NCBI RefSeq assembly: GCF_003259435.1
Contig: NZ_QLMA01000006.1
Location: forward strand, 1 to 64,000
Direction of reading: 5' to 3'
DNA length: 64,000 nucleotides
Origin: Chitinophaga dinghuensis
GTDB taxonomy: Bacteria; Bacteroidota; Bacteroidia; Chitinophagales; Chitinophagaceae
Numbering within the stretch: position 1 is the first letter of the stretch; every line of letters starts with the position of its first letter. Below are positions 1 through 11,500 of this stretch, piece after piece. The translations under genes and the position numbers were made by a program. Below the pieces are notes generated by a model. It had not been told where the DNA came from. It saw only the letters and a list, made by a program, of their open reading frames with translations, and ran no database searches.

Positions 1-222
1 AATCAGACTAAATCTAAATGGAATGAGCCCGGTAAAATACCGAGCTCAGTTCCAAAATACTTAATTTTTTTATCCAACTTTTGGGGAGCAGTCCATTAAT
101 GTAAGCCTTTTTTATTTTCCTCATTGACAGGTGTGGGTGAAAGTGAACTTATGGCCATTTTTCAAAAATTGGAGCATCGAAGTTCGGTGACTGGAACAAT
201 ATGTTGTCCTCCTAATTATTGC
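1..222. other. non-coding left edge with weak hairpin
   Basis: No convincing coding sequence is seen on either strand. An imperfect hairpin at 25-47 (arms GAGC-C-CGGTA and TACCG-A-GCTC, one mismatch) is followed about 15 bases later by a T-rich run at 64-71. It could be the terminator of a plus-strand gene ending before the window, but the distance between stem and T-run makes this weak. Confidence 0.3.
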
Positions 223-852
223 CTAAGCCAGTTCTCTTTGATGCACCACCACCATATCCCCGTTTTCAGCGTACAACACAATTGCAATAGCATCGAAGCC
301 GTTACGTTGCATGTAAGGAATATCCACCTCTCGGCCATCCATTAGCTTAATCAGGCCATTTTCCTGAACAAAGCCTTCGTCTTTATCCTCATAATCGATA
401 TTATTGTAGGTGCGTACCACTACTTCGAATATCTCATTCCCTGCCGCATCCTTGTATATATTCTCTGCGTTTCGATGCGGCATTTTATGGAGATCCCATT
501 CATTGTTGAACAGGTTATCATAGCCATGCGCACAATAGTCGAACAGCAGTATTTCTTCCCCGGTGGCCACATCTACAGCATATATTAGTTCGGGGGCTTC
601 ATTGGTTTCTACTATAAGGCCATTGAAGTTGTTGCCATAATTGCGACGGTGCATCTCCTGATGTGCTTCTTGCTGCTTTACCTCCCAGGTATAAAGGTCG
701 CCGTAGTATTTTATCCTGAATTTTCTCCCACCTGTGGCAGATTGTAGCTGGCCACGCCATTCCACATCATGCATTTTTTCGAAATAAGCCGGATTGGCTT
801 CAGTGGCATAAGGTGAATATAGATCTGGCGCCTGTCGCTTGTTGAATTGCAT
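223..852 (-). CDS. hypothetical protein, 209 aa
   Basis: I do not recognise this protein. It starts at an ATG at 852 (MQFNKRQAPDLYSPY) and ends with TAG at 223. It has no signal peptide or membrane segment, so it is probably cytoplasmic. It is rich in Asn, Asp, Glu and Tyr and alternates polar and hydrophobic residues in a beta-strand-like way; stretches such as EEILLFDYCAHGYDNLFNNEWD and a C-terminal GFDAIAIVLYAENGDMVVVHQ stand out. It is divergent from the AraC-type gene to its right, across about 270 bases. The open frame of this length and its composition favour a real gene, but no function can be proposed. Confidence 0.7.
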   Translation of the reverse strand: MQFNKRQAPDLYSPYATEANPAYFEKMHDVEWRGQLQSATGGRKFRIKYYGDLYTWEVKQQEAHQEMHRRNYGNNFNGLIVETNEAPELIYAVDVATGEEILLFDYCAHGYDNLFNNEWDLHKMPHRNAENIYKDAAGNEIFEVVVRTYNNIDYEDKDEGFVQENGLIKLMDGREVDIPYMQRNGFDAIAIVLYAENGDMVVVHQRELA

Positions 853-1126
853 GCTCGAAATATTTTGTGATGAAATTATCTTTTATTTCCAAGTATACAA
901 AGAATTGATAAGAACCGGCACACCTCCGGCGATAGAAGCTCGATGTGATAGCTGTTTCCTTTGCCTTGGCATCAGGTACGGATATTGAGCAGCTGGCACG
1001 TGTCTCCCTAAAATACTATTCAAAGAATACTGCTCTGGGTGGGAACCCTTCTGTTCCCTTTGGGCTATCAAACAAGCGCTCATTTATTAATTTTTTTAAG
1101 GAAATTTGTACCAAATAGTATCTGCT

Positions 1127-1963
1127 ATGAATGGAAATAGGTCTGTGAATCTGGATTGCGTTTACAATGTTCTTCACCTCATTGAGCAGCACTATGACCA
1201 GGATATATCAATCAAGCAGCTGGAGGGGGCTTCTCACTATTCTTACCGAAATATTCAGCGTATTTTCAAATACACCTGCGGAGAAACGATAGGCGCTTAT
1301 CAGAAGCGGCTCAGATTGGAAAATGCCTATAAGTTAATGCTATATACAAATGATAGCATTACTAATATTGCCCTTAAAGTTGGCTTTGAAAGCCTGGCTT
1401 CCTTCTCCAAAGCGTTTAAAGAGCATTTCCACTGCGCTCCTAAAGAAGCAAAATTGAGTAAAACGCTTTTATTCAGCGATGCTGGCATCGCGCCCGTTGA
1501 ATCCGAGATATACCTGCAACCTGAGATCATTTATTTCCCCGCCGTAAAGGTATATTATGAAAGCGCTTTTATTCCATATGAGAATACCAGGATTGAACAA
1601 TTATGGGAGCAATTCCTGCAAAATGAATTTCCGGCTTCCTCCACCACCTATTATGGAATCATTGCGGATGATCCGTTGATCACAGCAGAACTGAAGTGTA
1701 GATATGACGCTTGTTCCTCTGAACAGTCGCGCAACAGGATACTACCTTCAAAAGTGATCCTGGGCGGCCGTTATGCGCAGTTTATTCATACCGGCACTTA
1801 TGAGACAATAGAAGAAACGTATAAGAATATATATGCAGGCTGGATATTGGATTCGGACCTGGAATTTGCACATACACCCATCGTCGAACACTATATCAGG
1901 CATCCAGACAATTCAGATGTGATAGAGGATCAGCTCACTGGCATACTGTTGCCTCTTAAGTAA
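1127..1963 (+). CDS. AraC-family regulator with GyrI-like effector domain
   Basis: Transcriptional regulator of the Rob/SoxS-GyrI type, about 278 aa. Two helix-turn-helix units lie in the first 110 residues: DISIKQLEGASHYSYRNIQR, then SITNIALKVGFESLASFSKA followed by FKEHFHCAPKEA, the usual AraC signature. The rest (IYLQPEIIYFPAVKVYYESA to the C-terminus, with GGRYAQFIHTGTYETIEETY) resembles the GyrI-like small-molecule-binding domain in order and pattern. The reading frame can be extended to a TTG at 1106, but that codon lies three codons after a stop; the ATG at 1127 still leaves a complete first helix-turn-helix and is preferred. It lies 82 bases upstream of the agmatine deiminase gene in the same orientation, so it may regulate that gene, but nothing in the sequence proves it. 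Its position near the NRPS could be incidental. Confidence 0.85.
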   Translation: MNGNRSVNLDCVYNVLHLIEQHYDQDISIKQLEGASHYSYRNIQRIFKYTCGETIGAYQKRLRLENAYKLMLYTNDSITNIALKVGFESLASFSKAFKEHFHCAPKEAKLSKTLLFSDAGIAPVESEIYLQPEIIYFPAVKVYYESAFIPYENTRIEQLWEQFLQNEFPASSTTYYGIIADDPLITAELKCRYDACSSEQSRNRILPSKVILGGRYAQFIHTGTYETIEETYKNIYAGWILDSDLEFAHTPIVEHYIRHPDNSDVIEDQLTGILLPLK

Positions 1964-2003
1964 GATTGTCAATTTCGGACAACTTTTCGGTAGCACAGTG
2001 GTA

Positions 2004-2011
2004 TAGCTTTG
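2004..2011 (+). promoter_or_regulatory. Bacteroidota-type -7 box (TAGCTTTG)
   Basis: TAGCTTTG matches the known Bacteroidota -7 consensus TAnnTTTG exactly and lies 34 bases before the ATG of the agmatine deiminase gene. No good -33 TTTG is found at the usual 19-21-base spacing; the nearest T-rich candidate is TTTT at 1984-1987. If used, it would give that gene its own promoter separate from the AraC gene. Confidence 0.4.
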
Positions 2012-2045
2012 CTGTATTCTAAAAAAACATCTTACAAATTCAATT

Positions 2046-3176
2046 ATGCGTAAAATGGAAAGCTTACTGCTTCTGCTGCCTTCACTGTTATTGTCATGCA
2101 CTAAAGAAGTGACTACTCAGCCACCTACAGATACGAGTATTGTATATACCATGCCGGACGAATCCAGTCCGCATGAAGGAACCTGGCTGCAATGGCCGCA
2201 CCAATACCAATATGGTAAAACCTACCGGAACCGCCTGGATCAGACTTGGGTTGCTATGACTAAAGCACTGGTACCAAGCGAAAGGGTACATATTATTGCT
2301 TATGATCAAGCGGAGCAAGAGCGAATAACCGCTTTGCTGCAGCAGGCAGCAGTGCCATTACAGCAAATAGATTTCAAGATCTATCCAACAGATGATGTAT
2401 GGGTAAGAGATAACGGGCCCATCTTTGTAAAAGATAAGAATGGTCAGATCCTGATAGAAGATTGGGGATTTAATGGATGGGGAAAGAAAGCCGCTTATAA
2501 TAATTGTAATGCCATTCCAGGAAAGATTGCGGCGGACCTTCATATGAAAGGGATCGACCTCAATGGAACCATGATTAATGAAGGAGGCAGTGTGGAGATT
2601 GACGGGAACGGAGTGCTGATGGCCTGTAAAAGCTCCATTTTGAATTCAAATAGGAACCCCGACATGACACAGCAGCAGGCAGAAGAAATATTTTCCAAAT
2701 ATCTGGGCGTCACCAAATTTATCTGGCTGGAAGGTAAGGCTGGACTGGATATAACGGATATGCATATCGATGGATTTGCAAGATTTGCCAATGCTTCCAC
2801 GATCATTACCATGAATACAAATGATCTGGATTACTGGCAGGTGCCGCAGGATGATGTCACCAGGTTATACGCTGCTACCAATAAAGCGTCTGTTCCTTAC
2901 AAAATTGTGCAGGTACCGCTCACCCAAAATGATGTGATCACTACATACGGGAAGAATCTTGGAAAAGCGTCCTATATTAATTATTACATCGCCAATACAA
3001 CTGTTTTGGTACCGAATTATAATGATCCCAATGACGCAGTGGCCATGAATATCATTCAGCAACTTTATCCAAATAAGAAAGTTGTCGGTATAGATTGTCG
3101 TAATCTGTTTGCCAACGGAGGAATGATCCATTGCGTTACCCAGCAGCAACCACTGCAAATAAGTACCACAAAATAA
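2046..3176 (+). CDS. lipoprotein agmatine deiminase / PAD_porph family
   Basis: Guanidino-group hydrolase of the Porphyromonas-type peptidylarginine/agmatine deiminase family, 376 aa, which releases ammonia from agmatine (giving N-carbamoylputrescine) or a related guanidine. Family motifs are in order: WVRDNGP, INEGGSVEIDG, DITDMHIDGFARF and the C-terminal NGGMIHCVTQQQP, in which Cys363 is the expected nucleophile and the His of DMHIDG the expected general base. The N-terminus differs from a cytosolic enzyme: MRKMESLLLLLPSLLLSC reads as a lipoprotein signal with lipobox Cys18, so the enzyme is predicted to be exported and membrane anchored. The overall motif set looks more like agmatine deiminase than the exported peptidylarginine deiminase of P. 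gingivalis, but the substrate cannot be settled from sequence alone. A hairpin terminator follows 24 bases after the stop codon. Confidence 0.9.
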   Translation: MRKMESLLLLLPSLLLSCTKEVTTQPPTDTSIVYTMPDESSPHEGTWLQWPHQYQYGKTYRNRLDQTWVAMTKALVPSERVHIIAYDQAEQERITALLQQAAVPLQQIDFKIYPTDDVWVRDNGPIFVKDKNGQILIEDWGFNGWGKKAAYNNCNAIPGKIAADLHMKGIDLNGTMINEGGSVEIDGNGVLMACKSSILNSNRNPDMTQQQAEEIFSKYLGVTKFIWLEGKAGLDITDMHIDGFARFANASTIITMNTNDLDYWQVPQDDVTRLYAATNKASVPYKIVQVPLTQNDVITTYGKNLGKASYINYYIANTTVLVPNYNDPNDAVAMNIIQQLYPNKKVVGIDCRNLFANGGMIHCVTQQQPLQISTTK

Positions 3177-3200
3177 TTGTTGAAGTTCAAAAGCTAATTT

Positions 3201-3240
3201 ATCCGTCTCTACGCAGTAGAGGCGGATTTTTATTTATATT
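3201..3240 (+). terminator. rho-independent terminator after agmatine deiminase gene
   Basis: A 12-bp stem (3201-3212 with 3216-3227, one G-T pair; left arm ATCCGTCTCTAC) closes a GCA loop and runs straight into a T-rich tail at 3227-3240. It is a textbook intrinsic terminator and separates the deiminase gene from the NRPS. Confidence 0.85.
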
Positions 3241-3781
3241 TTAAATGGTGTTGTAACGGTTAAATCAATATGCAGTGATACTGCATGCTGGTTCAAATGC
3301 CTTTAACTATTGCTTCGTTGCGATGATATTATACTCCTGATGCTGGATGGTTCCAGTATATAGTCTGTAGTGTTCTCGATAATATTTGCTTATTCGTATA
3401 TGTATTTAATGTTATTTTATTAAGGTTAGTATTCCGAATTTATCTACTGAAAGAGTTTTGCAGTTGAATGGCCTAGTTTTAACATCAGTAAGGATGTTGT
3501 TCGCGATTGTCTGCTGATAGTGTGTTAGCAGTGGATTGTGTTCTGTTAAATTAATAATGTTTTCCTATGCACCCATTTTACATGCAACAGATTTTCAGTT
3601 GCACAGATTTATTTTGTCGGAATAACCATTGCGATTTTATGTCGGTTCTATATTCCCCATCTTTGCCAGAACGCGATCCATTTCATATGGTCGTGTATGA
3701 TGCATGTTGTCCGTAAGGACATTTGATATAACGTTGTAGTTACCGGACTACAGTAATGGAAGACCCTCAATTGCCGCCGCC
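3241..3781. other. AT-rich intergenic region upstream of NRPS
   Basis: About 540 bases with no convincing gene on either strand. No exact TAnnTTTG box is present; the nearest variants are TAATATTTG near 3381-3389 (one base too long) and a TATTTTG near 3610 (one T short). Small hairpins occur, for example TGTAG/CTACA at 3735-3752. The promoter of the 48-kb NRPS message presumably lies here but cannot be pinpointed. Confidence 0.5.
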
Positions 3782-3970
3782 ATGGAGGTAAAGCAACTAT
3801 TGCTTGCTCTACATGGATGGTGCAAAAACTGTTATAGTCACCTTTTGAAACCCGAACTGTTAAATCAAGAGCGCCATTTTCACCTGGACATTTACATTCC
3901 GTTAATCCGACTTGACCAACAGCAGCTATGGCTGCTGCTGACTGATATGAATTATAGTATTCCAGGATGA
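3782..3970 (+). pseudogene. possible frameshifted TubC-like docking domain
   Basis: An open frame of 62 codons (MEVKQLLLALHGW...) sits 36 bases before the NRPS start and in the same frame, separated by TGA (3968) and TAA stops. Read straight it resembles nothing. Read across three frames it gives MEVKQLLLALH, then DGAKTVIVTF, then ETRTVKSRAPFSPGHL, then IRLDQQQLWLLL. That is the order and length (about 53 codons) of the TubC N-terminal docking domain found at the start of many NRPS and PKS proteins, as remembered. One of the frame changes falls at a TTTT run. It could be a decayed docking domain, a sequencing error in a real one, or chance. Confidence 0.3.
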
Positions 3971-4006
3971 AGGATAGCCTCTATGTTAATCTTAAAATAA
4001 TACCCG

Positions 4007-7000
4007 ATGGAAAAGCAGTATTTGCCAATATCTCAATATCAGAGATCATTTTTTATAGAGTGGGCATTGGCGCCGGAAAGCAGTATATATAATGTGTCAA
4101 AAGTTTATGAAGTGGATGGAAGGTTAGACAAGAATTTGTTTATCGCTGCCTGCAGTAAACTGATAAAAGAAGATGACATACTGCATGCAACATTCAGTAA
4201 TGATGGAACTACCTGTTATTATAATAATTTTCCAACGGAAGATTTTATCTTCGAGGAAACCCCGGATCTGGCAATAGATCTGCGCGATCAACTGCTGGAT
4301 ATTATCAACCGTCCGTTTGACCTGATTGTCGGGCCACTGCTGCGAATACATTTGATAGACAATACCCCTCGAAACGGAAAATGGTACATTGTTTTTTGTC
4401 TGCATCATATCATTGCCGATGGTATTGGCTTTGAAAGTATTATCAGTAAGGTAAGCCATGCCTGGAGTATCCAAGCTTTGCAACTACCAACCGAGCCTGT
4501 CGTATTGCCCTCCCGCATTGACTGCATTGAAAAGGAAAAGAAATTACTGACGCCTGAAAAGAGCGCTGCGGCGAGGGATTTCTGGCGTGATTATATCGGT
4601 GAACTTCCACTGGTGGCCGATTTGCCAGTAATAAGACATGCTGCCCAGGAAGATATGTCTGGCGAAACCCTTTTCTTTGAATTGTCCGGGGAAACCTTGA
4701 CAGGGCTTCATCAATATATAAATCAGCATAGAGTTTCCATCTTTACTGTACTGGCAGCGGTATATGGCGTTGTAGTAGCACGTTACTGCAACCAGCCCGG
4801 AATCCTGCTGAGTTATGCAGTGAATATGCGGCCTCCCGGCTTTCCGGATATTACCGGATCATTTATCAATAACCTCCCGCTGAAAATAGAAACGGAAAGA
4901 TATGATACGGTGACCGCACTGATCAAAGCAATTGTTGCCCAGAGAAAAGAGGTGAAACGTCACCAGCATTATCCATTATCCGACATTATCAATGACCAGC
5001 GAAAGATACGGGAGGAAGATAGCTCGGATTATTTCAATATAGGATTTACAGAATCTTACATGAGCAGTGTGCCTATCTCACTAGAAGGGCTACACGTAAA
5101 AGAAATTGATCTCCCATTGAGCGATGATTCCATTTACTGGATGTCGCTGATGTATGACAGAAGAGACAAAGAGAATTTTAAATTCAGATTAATATACCGG
5201 AAAAACATCATTAGTCAATTCGTGGCAGAAGGCGTTGTCCGGTCGTTTCTGGAACTGCTGCGCCAAACAGTTACGGTAGAAGCCCTCCCGTTGAAAGATT
5301 ATAGCCTCCTTGGTGGCAGCGACTATTCAACCATATTATATGACTGGAATGCCACGGCCAAGCCATATCCATCCGGCAAAACCATTCATCAGCTATTTGA
5401 AGAACAAGTGGCGAAAACTCCTGCTGCCACCGCGCTGGTATTTGAAAATAACCGACTGACCTACCAGGAACTGAATGAACGTGCCAACCGATTGGCTACC
5501 TATCTTCAGACTACCTACGCCATCAAACAGGATGATCTGATAGCCCTTTGCCTCAACAGATCGGAACACCTCATCATTGCGGTGCTGGCAGTGCTGAAAG
5601 CTGGTGCTGCTTATGTACCCATAGATCCTGGATTCCCTCCAGGCCGCATAGAATGGATACTTTCAGATACTGCGGCCAGGGTGGTATTAACCAATGAATC
5701 CTTCGCCACTGCGCTCAGCAATAACCCGGGGCATGTTGGATTAGCAATTGAAAGTATCGACAGTATTGCATTTCAGTCGATGCTGGAACAAAAGTTCAAC
5801 GGTATCACTCCTGCAATCATCAGCCAGGCGCATGACCTGGCCTATGTTATTTATACCAGCGGTACTACGGGGCAGCCCAAGGGCGTCATGGTGGAACATC
5901 ATAGCGTCTGCAACCTCATTACAGCGATGACAGAAATACATCAGTTGCATACGCATCCGCATGTGGGCTGCTATTCAAATTATGTATTTGATGCCTTCGT
6001 GTATGAAGCATTTCCCATTCTGTGCAATGGCAACAGCCTGTATCTGTACAGCGATGAAATCAGGAATGCCCCCGATGAACTCATGGCATATGCCCACCAG
6101 CATAACATCACCGTTTCTTTTATTCCGCCAGTATTGTTGCCTGCATTTGCCGGCCAGGATACCAGTTTCCAATTGATATTTTCCGGAGGAGAAAAACTGC
6201 CTGATCTGAAAGCGCCGCTGCAGGCATTGCTCATTAACGAGTACGGCCCTACGGAAGCCACGGTATGCGCTACCTTTCATCATTGCACAGATGATAATAC
6301 CAGAATAATTGGGCGGCCTGTTGCCAATACCTCTCTATACGTACTGGACGCCCGTCTGATACCAGTTCCGGTTGGGGCTACCGGCGAATTATACATCGGT
6401 GGGGTAGGTGTAACACGAGGTTACCTGAATCGACCAGACCTAACAACGGAACGCTTTATTACAAATCCTTTCCAGACGGCTGCAGAGAAAGCCAAAGGAA
6501 TCAATGGCCGTATCTATAAAACCGGCGACCTTGTCAGATACTTGCCGGACGGAAACCTGGAATATATAGGCCGAAACGATTTCCAGGTGAAAATCCGCGG
6601 CCACAGAATCGAGCCGGGAGAAATAGAAAACCGCTTATGCGCTTTCCCGGAAATCAGGCAGGCGGTCGTTGTAGTTAGAGAAAGAACATCCGGGAGTGGC
6701 AATTATCTCGCGGCATATTATATATCCAATAGTGAAATTGAGCAGCAATTACTATTAGACTATCTGGCGGAGCATCTGCCTGATTACATGGTACCTGCTG
6801 CATTAATGCGGCTGGAAGCATTGCCGCTAACTGTAAACGGAAAATTGAATTTTAGGGCGCTCCCCGAACCCCAGTTGCCAGACAGCACATCAGGACAAGC
6901 AGCGGAGAATGAGACGGAGCGTATATTATGTGAAATCTATGCCGACGTCTTAGGATTAGGTATAGCACAAATAGGTGTTCAGGATGATTTCTTCCGATTG

Positions 7001-8530
7001 GGAGGAGACAGTATCGTGAGCATATTATTGGTGAGCCGTTTGAGACAACGTTTAGGCATTAGCGTAAGTGTAAAAGATATCTTCCGGAACAGGACTGTCC
7101 GGCAATTATATACCAATAAAATATCTAAGCTCGTTGTTGCAGCCCCGGTTATTACCGCTGAACAGGGAACACTGACAGGAAAGGCGGGACTGCTACCCAT
7201 ACAACACTGGTTCTTTGATCAGGTTGCACAAGGTACATTCCCTGCTTTTCACCACTGGAACCAGTCTTTCCTGATACATGTCCCTCCATTAAACAAAGAA
7301 TTACTGGAGCTAAGTATACTGAAACTGATCAATTATCATGACGGGCTACGTTTTTACTATCCAAAGGAAAATGGTGTGTATGAACAGTATTACGGAGAAG
7401 AAGTAACATCTTTCTCTGTCAAATACCTGGATATATCCGCTACCAACATAAGCCTGGAGGAAGTACTCACCGAATGGCAGGCAGGCTTCAACATCAGCGA
7501 AGGCCCGCTGTTACAAGTGGGCTATATATATGGGTACCCAGACGGTAGTGCCAGAATATTTTTTGCTGCGCATCACTTGCTCCTGGATACAGTCAGCTGG
7601 CGCATTATCAGTGAGGATACAGAAAAAATATATCACTATTTATCTTCAGCCCATCAAAATCAGGTGGACAGCGATTCTCTGCGCGCTGTACCGGTTGCTG
7701 ATATACTCGGTCATAAAGGAAGCAGCTATCGTCAATGGGTAAACGCTGTTGCTGATTATGTGCCTGCCGATGGAAAAACGGCGGAGGAGGAACGGGCATG
7801 GTGGTGGACGGTCAGTGAAGGTATTCCTGCCAGCAATGCCGTGTTGCTGGCCATGAAAAATATTGTACCCGCCAGGAATACATTCTCGCTAGACAAACAG
7901 CATACGGAATGGTTGCTGCGGGAAATAGGGCATGTGTACCAAACACAGGTAAATGATATTTTATTGAGTGCACTAGGTACTGCATTGTCATCGTTGACAG
8001 GCCTGGATCATCATCATGTGCTGCTGGAAGGCCACGGGAGAGAATTTATCTCACCAGCAGCAGATGTAACCCATACTACCGGATGGTTCACCACTATGTA
8101 TCCGGTGGAAATTACTACTCCTGCTACGGATATCGGTGCAAACCTCGTAACGGTTAAGGAAATGCTGCGAAGTATTCCTTCCGGAGGTATAGGCTATGGA
8201 GCCTTACATGGGTATGCTTCCCAAGCCTTACCCCTGATCAGTTTCAACTATCTGGGACAGTTTGGTGGGCAACGGTCAGAACACGCACAGGGATGGTATA
8301 TCTCCGGAGAAAGTAGTGGACAGTATCTATCTCCGGCCAATCATTCACATACCCTGATCGATGTGCTGGGCAGGGTCGTTGACGGATGCCTTCAGTTTGA
8401 TATTGCCGGACATATACCTGCTGTAGCTTTGTCTACCCTGTCAGATAATTACCGGAAAGCTTTGGAAGCCACCGTACATTACCTGAAATCCTCTCCACGT
8501 AGCTATCTGACGGTGAGTGATATCGACCAT
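4007..8530 (+). other. NRPS module 1: C(starter)-A(X)-T-E
   Basis: C1 (HHIIADG at residues 133-139) has its own sequence type, opening with LPISQYQRSFFIEWALAPES, and is neither the LCL nor the DCL type used later. This fits a chain-starting, possibly acylating, domain. A1 gives DAYFFGEVCK but differs from the later X domains at the A3 core (TSGTTGQPKGVMVEHH). The T domain has GGDS (Ser at 7010). E1 has HHLLLD near 7571, EGHGRE, TTGWFTTMYP and FNYLGQF, and is one of the two most divergent E domains of the protein. Confidence 0.9.
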
Positions 8531-11500
8531 ATCATTTCAAAACAGTATCTCGATAAATTACAGGCAGACCGTGAAATAACCAACATTTACCTGGCAGGCA
8601 GCCTGCAGGAAGGCTTTATTTATCATGCCTTACATCAGGGCGACGTGGATGATGCTTACCGGGTGCAGCTATTATGGGAGTACCATAACCCACTCCAGCC
8701 AGAACTGCTGGAACAGGCCTGGCAATATGCACAGCAACGCTATAGCACCCTGCGCCTCCGTTTTGCATGGGAGGATGAACTGGTGCAGATCGTAGACCGG
8801 CATGGGCAGGTCGAATGGCATTCACTGGACATCAGCCATCTGGATAAAGTTCAACAGGATGCTTACCTCCAGGAATTGATAGCGAAAGATCGTACGTTAC
8901 CTTTCGACTTATTAACGGGTAACCTGTTCCGTATATATCTCCTGAAAGGCGGAGAACATGCGTGGACCACAGTTTTCAGCAACCACCACGCAATACTGGA
9001 CGGATGGAGTATGCCCTTGTTGCTCAATTACGTCCATGAGGTGTACCTGCAGCTGTTAAAAGGTACTGCTGTTAAAGTACAGGAAGACGGACTTTATTCG
9101 GAAACGCAGCGTTACCTTCAGCAACACCGGAACGAAAATGTTCCCTACTGGAACGCAGCTGTTGGTCAGTTGCAAGACCAGGAAGACCTGAGCAGCCTAC
9201 TGCGTACAGACCAGCGTCATATCCGCCTGGCTGCATATCGACAGGTGCTGCAACCGGAAGAACAAATTTTGTCCATCAGTGGCACACGTTATGAAGCACT
9301 GAAACAACTATGCTCCTCTAATGGAATTACCCTCAACGCGGTGCTGCAATACTGCTGGCACAAACAGTTGAGCATATACGGTAATACCCATACCACTGTT
9401 GTAGGTATGACGGTTTCCGGCCGTAATCTGCCCATTAATGATATAGAACAATCCGTCGGATTATATATCAATACCCTGCCTGTAATCATGGAACATGATG
9501 CTGGCAGCGTGTTATCAGCTATTAAACAGCTACAGGCACATATCGGAGAGGTGAGTAGCCACAGCGATATCAACCTGGCACGTTTGCAATCAGAAGGGGA
9601 AAGACGCTTCAGCAGTCTGTTTGTGTTTGAGAATTACCCATTACCGGAGGAGGAAGAAGGACTACTGTCTATTAAGATCAGGGGTAGTATCGAGAAGTTG
9701 GACTATCCGCTGGCAGTGGTGGTAGCAGAGCGTGGTCAGGTCATCCAGTTGCAATTGAAATATGCAGCGGAGTTATTTGACGAAGCGATGATGGCGCAAC
9801 TGTTATCCGGTATAGACCTAATCCTGGACCGACTAACTGCCAACCCGGAAATCGCAGCTCCATCGTTGGTGCATCTGCGCGAAGCGCAATACCAGCAAAT
9901 GATCTACGACTGGAACAAAAGCGAATATGATTATCCTTCCGATAAAACGGTGCATCAGTTGTTTGAAGAACAAGTAGCCGCACATCCGGATAAAATAGCC
10001 ATTGTGTATGAAGATGTACAACTCTCTTACAGGGAGCTGAATGCGCGTGCTGAGAAATTATCTACATATATACGTTACCGTTATAACCTAAAGGCGGATG
10101 ATCTGGTAGGGATTTGTATGGATCGTTCCGCTGATCTGCTAACCGCTATTCTGGCTATACTGAAAGCCGGAGCAGCCTATGTTCCAATGGACCCCATTTA
10201 TCCTGACGACAGGATCGCCTACATCCTGGCAGATACAGGAACCCAACTTGTTTTAACAAATGAAAAATATACGGAGAGACTAGCAGTACTCTCACCGGAA
10301 GTCACTGCTGAGGCGATTGATCACGACCATTTATGGGATAACTCACCCGTATTACCTCCAGTAATCACCACCCCCGACAACCTGGCCTATGTGATTTATA
10401 CCAGTGGTACTACAGGCCAGCCGAAAGGCGCTATGCTGGAACACCGCAACGTATCCCGCTTATTCCATGCGACGGCAGATTGGTATCATTTCGATGCCAC
10501 AGATGTATGGACGATGTTCCACGCGGTCGTGTTTGATTTCAGCGTATGGGAGATTTGGGGCGCTTTATGCTATGGCGGTAAGCTGGTAATTCCATCAACA
10601 GAACAAACCAAAGATCCAGGGCTATTCTACGACTTGTGTGAACGGGAAGGGGTTACTGTCCTGAATCAAACCCCAGGCGCTTTCTACCAGTTCATCGCTA
10701 CAGCGCAACAAAAAGTAAGCAGGCTGACACAACTACGGTACGTGATCTTTGGGGGCGATGCACTGAATCTGGCCCAGTTGAAACCATGGTACGAGCTATA
10801 TGCTGATGATGCGCCACAGCTCATCAATATGTATGGCATCACGGAAACAACCGTGCATGTGACCTTTAAAGCGTTGCATATATCAGAACTAGACAAAGGT
10901 TCCCTGATAGGCCGTGTGATCCCTGATCTACAGACATATGTACTGGATGAATTTCTAAACCCGCTACCTCCGGGAGCGATAGGAGAGTTATATGTAGGTG
11001 GGGCCGGCGTTTGCCGTGGCTATTTAAATCAACCATCGCTAACGGCTAAACGATTTATTGCGGACCCATTTGTAAAAGGGGATGGGCGACTGTATAAAAC
11101 AGGTGACCTGGTGCGACAATTACCAGATGGAGAACTGGAATATATTGGTCGTGCCGACTTCCAGGTGAAGATCAGAGGGTATCGTATAGAGCTGGGCGAG
11201 ATAGAACACCGACTGGCCGGCTATCACGGCATAAAGCAAGCAGTGGTGCTCGCGAAAGAACAAGGCGGCAATAAATATCTGGCCGGCTATTATGTATCTG
11301 ACCAACCATTAGATCATGCTGGCATCCTGGAATACCTGGGGGCTTATCTGCCGGAATATATGCTGCCAGCAGTTTTGGTACATCTGCAACAGTTACCGTT
11401 GACCATCAACGGAAAGCTGGACCGCCGCGCTTTACCAGATCCTGTATTTACTGATAGTGATCATTACCGCGCTCCGGAAAATGATACAGAATCCATTATG

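Noticed and set aside
124..345. 73-codon plus-strand open frame
   Set aside because: Overlaps the 3' end of the minus-strand 209-aa gene and has no coding character.
883..1083. 66-codon minus-strand open frame between the first two genes
   Set aside because: No protein-like pattern, no start context, and it fills the divergent promoter region of the flanking genes.
1106..1126. TTG start for the AraC-type regulator
   Set aside because: Only three codons after an in-frame stop; the AAGGAA sequence before it is too close to act as a usual ribosome-binding site, and the ATG at 1127 keeps all domains.
3967..4089. Short frame (MKDSLYVNLKIIPDGKAVFA) overlapping the NRPS start
   Set aside because: Overlaps the beginning of the C1 domain in another frame, about 40 codons, with no other support.
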